Source: Actinomycetes bacterium
GTDB taxonomy: Bacteria; Actinomycetota; Acidimicrobiia; Acidimicrobiales; Bog-793
Reading direction: 5' to 3'
DNA length: 10,610 bases
NCBI GenBank assembly: GCA_021785095.1
Contig: JAJYGM010000005.1
Coordinates: 1-10,610, forward strand
Shown in pieces: positions 5,704-10,610 of this stretch; position 1 is the stretch's first letter, and each line of letters starts with the position of its first letter. The translations under genes were made by a program, and so were the position numbers. The notes under the pieces were generated by a model, which worked only from the letters and a program-made list of their open reading frames with translations, was not told where the DNA came from and made no database searches.

Positions 5704-7215
5704 ATGGCCGTGCTCGGTGACCACAGGCTGTCGAAGGGCCTCCTCATCGACGGGCGGGAGGTGCCCGCCGTCGACGGGGCGACGCTTCCGGTGGCCAATC
5801 CGGCAACCGGAGAGCCGTTCGCCGAGGTCGCCTGCGCCGGCCGGGCCGACGTCGACGCGGCGGTCTGCGGCGCCCGGGAGGCGTTCGAGGAGGGAGCGTG
5901 GTCGTCTTCCTCCCGCGGCGAGCGTGCACGCATCCTGAACAGGTTCGCAGACGGCGTGGAGCGCCGACTGGAGGAGCTCTACGCCCTCGAGAGCGCCAAC
6001 AACGGGCGGCCGATCCGCGAGACGAGGGCCCAGGTCTCGCGCGTGCCGGAGTGGTTCCGCTACAACGCGGCGCTCCTTCTGTCCGAGCGCAGCGACGTGA
6101 TCCCGGTCCCCGGCCCGTACCACTCGTACACGACTCGCTTCCCGCTCGGGGTGGTCGCGATCCTCTCGTCGTTCAATCACCCGCTGATGATTGGCTCCAA
6201 GTCCCTCGCTCCTGCATTGGCGACGGGCAACTCGGTCGTGCTCAAGCCTTCGGAGCAGACCCCCCTCACCACCCTCCTCCTCGGCCAGATCGCGCTCGAT
6301 TCCGGCATCCCCCCCGGAGTGCTGAACGTCGTCGTGGGTCTGGGTCCGGTGGCCGGCGCGGCGCTCGCCGAGCACCCCGACGTTCGCAAGATCACCTTCA
6401 CGGGAGGCACCGAGGCAGGACGCGCCGTGGCGACCGCCGCGGCCGGGCACTTCGCCAAGGTCACGCTCGAGCTCGGCGGGAAGTCGCCGGTGCTCGTCTT
6501 CGCCGATGCCAACCTGGCCGACGCGGTTCGCGGGGCCGCGTTCGCCGGGTTCGTCGCCGCGGGCCAGACCTGCATCGCGGGCACCCGGCTGCTCGTCCAG
6601 CGCGAGGTCCACGATGCGTTCGTGGCCGGCCTGGTCGAGCAGTCGAAGGCCCTCAGGCTCGGGGACCCGTCGTCGCCGCTGACCGACCTGGGCCCGCTCA
6701 TCTCGGCGAGGGCGCGCGATCGCGTCCTCGACTACGTGCGGATCGGCGTGGAAGAGGGAGCGACGGTCGCCGCCGGGGGAAACGCCGCGATCGTCCCGGG
6801 TCTCGAGCGCGGCTTCTTCGTCGAGCCCACGGTGCTCACGAACGTCACGAACGAGATGCGCGTCGCCCAGGAGGAGATCTTCGGTCCCGTGCTCGTCGTC
6901 ATCCCCTTCGAGACCGAGGCCGACGGCGTCGCGATGGCGAACGACTCTCGCTACGGCCTCGGCTCGGCCGTGTGGACCCGTGACGTGGCGCGAGCCCACC
7001 GCGTCGCCGGCGCGCTCGCCCATGGGATCGTGTGGGTGAACGATCACCACCGCCTCGACCCTGCCTCGCCGTGGGGCGGAGTGCGCGACAGCGGGGTGGG
7101 TCGCGAGGGAGGGTGGGAGTCGTTCCACGACTTCACCGCCCTGCGATCCGTGACCGTCCGGACCGCCGAGCACGGCGTGGACTGGTACGGCGGGGACGAC
7201 GCGAGGTTGAATTGA
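5704..7215 (+). CDS. NAD(P)-dependent aldehyde dehydrogenase
   Basis: Cytosolic enzyme of the aldehyde dehydrogenase superfamily, 503 residues (usual length about 480-510), oxidising an aldehyde or semialdehyde to the acid. All key elements are visible: SSFNHPL with the oxyanion Asn158, VLKPSEQTP with cofactor-binding Lys181, TFTGGTEAGR (231-240), the general base in LELGGKSP (Glu256), the nucleophile in GQTCIAGTR (Cys290), and QEEIFGPV (389-396). The C-terminal part VNDHHRLDPASPWGGVRDSGVGREGG is distinctive of ALDH subfamilies acting on catabolic semialdehydes, but I cannot name the substrate. The start is the ATG at 5704 with GGGGGTGG six bases upstream. An in-frame ATG at 5656 lacks a ribosome binding site and lies in the promoter candidate. 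It is first in a four-gene operon, and its TGA is shared with the next start (TTGA). Confidence 0.93.
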   Translation: MAVLGDHRLSKGLLIDGREVPAVDGATLPVANPATGEPFAEVACAGRADVDAAVCGAREAFEEGAWSSSSRGERARILNRFADGVERRLEELYALESANNGRPIRETRAQVSRVPEWFRYNAALLLSERSDVIPVPGPYHSYTTRFPLGVVAILSSFNHPLMIGSKSLAPALATGNSVVLKPSEQTPLTTLLLGQIALDSGIPPGVLNVVVGLGPVAGAALAEHPDVRKITFTGGTEAGRAVATAAAGHFAKVTLELGGKSPVLVFADANLADAVRGAAFAGFVAAGQTCIAGTRLLVQREVHDAFVAGLVEQSKALRLGDPSSPLTDLGPLISARARDRVLDYVRIGVEEGATVAAGGNAAIVPGLERGFFVEPTVLTNVTNEMRVAQEEIFGPVLVVIPFETEADGVAMANDSRYGLGSAVWTRDVARAHRVAGALAHGIVWVNDHHRLDPASPWGGVRDSGVGREGGWESFHDFTALRSVTVRTAEHGVDWYGGDDARLN

Positions 7216-7997
7216 CCCAGGCACCGGTGGAGGAGCCGCCCCCGGACGGGTTGCGGGTCGAGCTCGACGGCCCGGTCGTCCGCGTCACGCTCGACCGCGA
7301 CGACGAGAACCTGGTCTCCTTGGCCATGTGCCGGTGCGTCACCTCGCTGCTCCTCGATCCCCCCGAGGGCGCTCGTGTCCTGCACCTGCGGTCCTCGCGC
7401 AGGGCGTTCTGCCTCGGGCGAGACCGCGGCGGCGCCGGCGTGGACGCGCTCCGGGCGGAGGCGCGCGTCCTGGTGGAGCTGAACCGGGCGCTCTCGGGAT
7501 CCGAGCTCTTCTCGGTAGCCGAGGTGTCGGGCGACGCCGCCGGATTCGGCGCCGGGCTCGCCGCGCTCTGCGACGTGTCGGTCGCGTCCGGCTCCGCACG
7601 GTTCTGGTTCCCGGAGGTGGAGATCGGGCTCGCGCCGACGGTCGTGCTCGCATGGCTGCCGCAGCTCGTCGGCCGCCGTGAGGCGGTCCGTTTGACGGCG
7701 ACGGCCGCCCGCGTCGACGGCTGGGAGGCCGCACGGCTGGGCCTCGTCACGAGGGCTGTTGCCGGGGCGGACGCCGTGGCGCTGGCGGCGAGGGAGGAGA
7801 TCGACGCCTTGGTGCGACACGACCCCCGCGCCCAGCGGGAGATCAAGGCATTCGTGCGCGACACCGAAGGTGCCGGTCGCCCCGTCGCCGAGCACCTGGG
7901 CGTCGACCGGCTTTCGCTCGGCGTGCTGAGGAAGCGCGCGCCAGGGGACCGGTCGTCGCCGGCGACGGGAGAGGCACCGCTCGCCCCGAGCACATGA
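7212..7997 (+). CDS. Crotonase-fold (enoyl-CoA hydratase/isomerase family) protein
   Basis: 261 residues, normal length for a crotonase. First oxyanion-hole segment: SSRRAFCLGRDRGG (61-74). Second: VSGDAAGFGAGLAALCDVSVAS (105-126), followed by ARFWFPEVEIGLAP (129-142). In rat enoyl-CoA hydratase the catalytic glutamates are Glu144 (in GCELAMMCD) and Glu164 (in QPE). Here the first position is Gly115 and only the second, Glu135, remains; the later glycine-rich PGAGGTQ stretch is replaced by PTVVLAWLP. It is therefore probably an isomerase, hydrolase, lyase or C-C bond enzyme, not a standard hydratase, and the substrate may not be a CoA ester. No ATG lies near the fold start. The TTG at 7212 has GAGG five bases upstream and overlaps the aldehyde dehydrogenase stop as TTGA. 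The last 20 or so residues look disordered. Confidence 0.85.
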   Translation: MTQAPVEEPPPDGLRVELDGPVVRVTLDRDDENLVSLAMCRCVTSLLLDPPEGARVLHLRSSRRAFCLGRDRGGAGVDALRAEARVLVELNRALSGSELFSVAEVSGDAAGFGAGLAALCDVSVASGSARFWFPEVEIGLAPTVVLAWLPQLVGRREAVRLTATAARVDGWEAARLGLVTRAVAGADAVALAAREEIDALVRHDPRAQREIKAFVRDTEGAGRPVAEHLGVDRLSLGVLRKRAPGDRSSPATGEAPLAPST

Positions 7998-9364
7998 GCA
8001 CCGCGTCGAGCTCGCCGTTCGACCTCGCCGTCCGGGGTGGCACGGTCGTCTCCTCGCACGGCCGCGCGTCGCTCGACGTGTACGTCCGAGACGAGAGGAT
8101 CGCCGCGCTCTGCCCCGCCGCCGCGCCCGGCCTTCCCGCTCGGCAGGTGGTCGACGCCACGGGGCTGCTCGTCCTGCCGGGCATGGTCGACACCCACGTC
8201 CACCTGATGGACCCCGGGGACAGGGGGCGGGAGGACTTCCCGTCGGGCACGACCGCGGCCGTGCTCCAAGGTGTCACGACCATCGTGGAGCACACCCACT
8301 CCTGGCCCGTCACCACGCCGGCGCGGCTCGCGGAGAAGCTGGCGCACCTCGAGGGGCGCTCCCACGTCGACTACGGGCTCGCGGCCCACGTCTGGCCGGA
8401 GCGCGTCGGCGAGCTCGACGCGCTCTGGAGGGCGGGCGTGAGCTTCTTCAAGATCTTCACGTGCTCGACCCACGGAGTCCCTGCGCTGCGTCCCGACCTC
8501 CTCGCCGCCGTCTTCGCCGAGCTCGCCCGCATCGACGGCACGTGCCTCGTGCACTGCGAGGACGACGACATCACGGCGGCAGCCGAGGCTCGCCTGCGTG
8601 CGGCAGGCCGGCGCGACGGCTGGATCGTCCCGGAGTGGCGCTCTCGCGACGCCGAGTCGGTCGCCGTCGCGGTGGTGGCGACGCTCGCCCGCTCCACCGG
8701 CGCGAGGGTGACGGTCGCCCACGCGTCGAGCCCCGACGTGCTCGAAGACGTCGCACGCTACGCACGGCTCGGAGCTCCGATCGTCGCAGAGACCTGTCCC
8801 CAGTACCTCACGCTGCGAGAGGACGAGGTGGCGACCCTCGCCGGACTTCGGAAATTCACGCCCCCCGCGCGCCTGCGGAGCGACAGCGACGAGACGCGGA
8901 TGTGGGCGGCGTTCAACGCCGGTCTCGTCAACCATCTCTCGACGGACCACGCTCCCTCCCGCATGGACCAGAAGGCCGGCTCGATCTGGGAAGTGCCGTT
9001 CGGTCTCCCGGGGCTGGACACGACGACGCCGATCCTGATCGACGCCGCACTGACCGGTCGGACGTCGCTCGAACGGGTCGTCGCCGCCTACGCGACCGCG
9101 CCGGCGCGCCGGTACCGGCTGGCGGGAAAGGGCGACATCGCGATTGGCGCCGCGGCCGACCTTGCACTGGTCGACCCCGCGGCCTCCTGGACCATCGGGC
9201 ACGGGCTCGTCAGGTCCAAGGCGGGATGGACCCCCTACGACGGTCGGCGCGTGCGGGGGAGGGTCGTGGGGACGGTGCTGGCCGGCGAGGTCGTCGCACG
9301 CGACGGCGCGCTCCTCGTGGACGCGCCCCGGGGCAGGTTCGTCGCCGGCCCCGGAGCCCGATGA
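7994..9364 (+). CDS. Cyclic amidohydrolase (allantoinase/dihydroorotase/hydantoinase family)
   Basis: 456 residues, a binuclear-metal TIM-barrel amidohydrolase that hydrolyses ring amide bonds. The metal set is complete: HVH (His68, His70) after LPGMVDT, the carboxylated lysine candidate in FFKIFT (Lys153), LVHCED (His187), VAHASS (His243) and STDHAP (Asp318). CPQYLTL, KFTPPARL and the C-terminal beta-sandwich part AGKGDIAIGAAADLALVDP plus SKAGWTPYDGRRVRG are most like allantoinase and type III dihydroorotase. Hydantoinases usually have HAEN where this has HCED. True allantoinase is doubtful because no allantoate amidohydrolase or ureidoglycolate gene is in view; a cyclic imide, lactam or ureide from N-heterocycle breakdown is possible. 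The ATG overlaps the crotonase stop as ATGA without a close ribosome binding site, so translation is probably coupled. Confidence 0.9.
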   Translation: MSTASSSPFDLAVRGGTVVSSHGRASLDVYVRDERIAALCPAAAPGLPARQVVDATGLLVLPGMVDTHVHLMDPGDRGREDFPSGTTAAVLQGVTTIVEHTHSWPVTTPARLAEKLAHLEGRSHVDYGLAAHVWPERVGELDALWRAGVSFFKIFTCSTHGVPALRPDLLAAVFAELARIDGTCLVHCEDDDITAAAEARLRAAGRRDGWIVPEWRSRDAESVAVAVVATLARSTGARVTVAHASSPDVLEDVARYARLGAPIVAETCPQYLTLREDEVATLAGLRKFTPPARLRSDSDETRMWAAFNAGLVNHLSTDHAPSRMDQKAGSIWEVPFGLPGLDTTTPILIDAALTGRTSLERVVAAYATAPARRYRLAGKGDIAIGAAADLALVDPAASWTIGHGLVRSKAGWTPYDGRRVRGRVVGTVLAGEVVARDGALLVDAPRGRFVAGPGAR

Positions 9365-10434
9365 GCCCGGGCGACGCCCACGGCGGTCGGGCGCAGGTCG
9401 CGCTCTTCGCCACGGGGGGCACCATCGCGAGCGCGGCCGCCGGGCCAGGGGGGGTGGCGCCGAGCCTGACCGCCGCGGACCTGGTGGCGGCGGCGCCGGT
9501 CGCCGAGGTCGCCGACGTGACGGCTCGCTCCTTCCTCCAGGTGCCGGGCGCGCACCTCTCGTTGGACGACGTGATCTCGCTCGCGGACGTCGTCGCGGGG
9601 GCGGTGGCGGACGGCGCGGCCGGGGTCGTCGTCACCCAGGGAACCGACACCATCGAGGAGACCGCGTTCGTCCTCGATCTCCTCGTCCACGCGCCCGAGC
9701 CGGTGGTCGTCACCGGCGCGCTGCGCGATCCCACGGTCGCCGGCGCAGACGGGCCGGCGAACGTTCTCGCCGCGGTGGCCGTCGCGGCGTCCGCGGCCGC
9801 CCGTGGGCTCGGGACCCTCGTCGTCGTGAACGACGAGGTCCACGCCGCCCGTTTCGTGCGCAAGAGCCACACGTCGAGCACCGGCGCCTTCACGTCCTAC
9901 CCGGGCCCGGTCGGGTGGGTCTCCGAGCGGCGACCTCGCATCGTGTCGCGCCCGGTCGGCCGTCTCCTCCTTCCCCGGCCGGACGGGCCGTCACCGTGCG
10001 TCGGGCTCGTGTCCATGTCGATGGGAGACGACGGGCGGCTCCTCGCATGTGCCGCGAGGGCAGATCTGGACGGCCTCGTGATCGAGGCCCTCGGCGGGGG
10101 CCACGTCCCACCCGGGGCGCTCGAGCCCCTCACCGAGCTGGCCGGCCGCATCCCGGTGGTGCTGGCCTCCAGCACGCGTCGGGGGGAGCTGCTCCGCGCG
10201 ACGTACGGCTTCGCCGGCTCCGAGACGGACCTGGCGGCTCGTGGCGTCGTCCACGGAGGGTGGCTCGACGCTCGCAAGGCGCGGCTCCTCCTCGCATTGC
10301 TCCTGGGCACGGGTGCGGACAGGGAGAGGGTCGTGTCGACGTTCGCCGAGCCCTACGCAGCGCGCGCCGAAAGGACCCTCGAGGCGGGGGCTGGATCAGG
10401 CCCCGGAGGAGCCCAGCTCGACGGCGGCGAATAG
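9361..10434 (+). CDS. Asparaginase-family amidohydrolase (type I/II L-asparaginase fold), cytosolic
   Basis: 357 residues with no signal peptide. The two threonine motifs of the family are intact: FATGGTIAS with nucleophile Thr21, and VVTQGTDTIEETAF with Thr95-Asp96. The catalytic Lys168 is in ARFVRKSHTSSTGAF, and VIEALGGGHVPP and VLASSTRRGEL build the second half of the fold. The enzyme should hydrolyse a carboxamide to carboxylate and ammonia. The position of the substrate-carboxylate-binding serine (Ser58 in the E. coli type II enzyme) appears to be Gly63 in VPGAHLSLDD, so the substrate may differ from asparagine (inference from a hand alignment). It is last in the operon and starts in an ATGA overlap with the cyclic amidohydrolase. 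That pairing suggests it deamidates the ring-opened product. The last 20 residues are Gly-rich. Confidence 0.9.
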   Translation: MSPGDAHGGRAQVALFATGGTIASAAAGPGGVAPSLTAADLVAAAPVAEVADVTARSFLQVPGAHLSLDDVISLADVVAGAVADGAAGVVVTQGTDTIEETAFVLDLLVHAPEPVVVTGALRDPTVAGADGPANVLAAVAVAASAAARGLGTLVVVNDEVHAARFVRKSHTSSTGAFTSYPGPVGWVSERRPRIVSRPVGRLLLPRPDGPSPCVGLVSMSMGDDGRLLACAARADLDGLVIEALGGGHVPPGALEPLTELAGRIPVVLASSTRRGELLRATYGFAGSETDLAARGVVHGGWLDARKARLLLALLLGTGADRERVVSTFAEPYAARAERTLEAGAGSGPGGAQLDGGE

Positions 10435-10465
10435 GGTTCCCGGCCGCGTCCGCCGGTTCCCGGCC
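10435..10465. repeat. 11-bp direct repeat in the convergent gap
   Basis: GGTTCCCGGCC occurs at 10435-10445 and again at 10455-10465. It fills part of the 51-base gap between the asparaginase-family stop and the convergent alpha/beta-hydrolase stop. A weak 5-bp stem (CCGGC 10440-10444, GCCGG 10452-10456) is possible. I see no convincing terminator for either gene here. Confidence 0.6.
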
Positions 10466-10485
10466 CCACCTCACCCCAGTTCAAC

Positions 10486-10610
10486 TCACCGCAGCGCAGC
10501 GTCGACCCAGTCGGCCACCAGGCGGCCGACGTGCTCCTCGCAGCCCGAGTAGAAGTGGTCGGCACCCGGGACGATCCGAACGTCGACCCGCACCGTCGCT
10601 GCGGCGGCGA
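10486..10610 (-). CDS. Alpha/beta-hydrolase, C-terminal end only (cut by window edge)
   Basis: The last 40 codons and the TGA (10488-10486) of a minus-strand gene enter from the right edge. The peptide VRIVPGADHFYSG followed by a short helix (EEHVGRLVADWVDAAL) is the classic end of an alpha/beta-hydrolase. The strand before GADHFY carries the catalytic histidine, as in dienelactone-hydrolase-like and serine aminopeptidase-like proteins, and the last helix closes the fold. The nucleophile and acid residues lie outside the window, so the substrate is unknown. It converges on the catabolic operon with 51 bases between stops and need not belong to it. Confidence 0.75.
   Translation of the reverse strand, partial: AAAATVRVDVRIVPGADHFYSGCEEHVGRLVADWVDAALR

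Noticed and set aside
5347..7224. Minus-strand open frame of 625 codons across the aldehyde dehydrogenase gene
   Set aside because: The plus strand has all catalytic motifs of an aldehyde dehydrogenase; the minus-strand product is low-complexity and also crosses the divergent promoter region.
7133..9202. Minus-strand open frame of 689 codons across the crotonase and amidohydrolase genes
   Set aside because: Shadow frame caused by high G+C; no recognisable domain, and the plus strand shows complete metal-site motifs.
8461..9360. In-frame extension of the asparaginase-family gene upstream into the amidohydrolase gene
   Set aside because: The extension overlaps a well-supported gene in another frame and is Arg-rich junk; the ATG at 9361 in an ATGA overlap directly precedes the family's first strand.
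7994..9364. Naming the amidohydrolase allantoinase (allB) or hydantoinase
   Set aside because: Family motifs are clear, but none of the companion genes of the allantoin or hydantoin routes are in the window, so a specific substrate name is not justified.

Overview
The window is about 70% G+C by eye. It is packed with tightly overlapping genes, and GTG and TTG starts are needed for three of them. Together with the Arg/Ala/Val-rich proteins and the actinobacterial-style permeases, this suggests a high-GC Actinomycetota chromosome, possibly from an Acidimicrobiia- or Thermoleophilia-like lineage. That placement is an inference from composition and gene style only; no rRNA or other taxonomic marker is present.

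Left half (about 1-5350, all minus strand). A complete branched-chain-amino-acid-type (HAAT/Liv) ABC importer reads right to left: permease livH, permease livM, ATPase livG, ATPase livF, then a substrate-binding protein. The first four genes overlap one another by 1 to 11 bases. The binding-protein gene is set apart by a 234-base gap. Most of that gap is a compound minisatellite of 14-base and 11-base units (1667-1823), and it ends just upstream of the binding protein's ribosome binding site. After the binding protein comes a perfect 16-bp GC hairpin (303-337), probably a terminator. The N-terminal 73 codons of a 3-hydroxyisobutyrate-dehydrogenase-family oxidoreductase then run off the left edge.

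Centre (5351-5703). This is a 353-base divergent control region. It holds a cluster of ATTG/CAAT elements in an AT-richer patch, a 7-bp inverted repeat that doubles as the -10 elements of two mirror-image promoter candidates, and three tandem 18-bp repeats in the livH leader.

Right half (5704-10434, plus strand). Four genes are linked stop-to-start by three successive 4-base overlaps (TTGA, ATGA, ATGA): an aldehyde dehydrogenase, a crotonase-fold protein lacking one of the two hydratase glutamates, an allantoinase/dihydroorotase-like cyclic amidohydrolase with all metal ligands, and a cytosolic asparaginase-family amidohydrolase. The C-terminal end of an alpha/beta-hydrolase enters from the right edge on the minus strand, converging on the operon.

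Reading the locus as a whole (inference): it looks like an uptake-plus-catabolism cluster for a small nitrogenous compound. The importer would bring it in. The cyclic amidohydrolase would open a ring amide, imide or ureide. The asparaginase-like enzyme would release ammonia from the resulting primary amide. The aldehyde dehydrogenase, the crotonase and perhaps the flanking dehydrogenase and hydrolase would process the carbon skeleton. I do not recognise the exact four-gene set as a named pathway; a cyclic imide or an N-heterocycle breakdown product is the best guess for the substrate.
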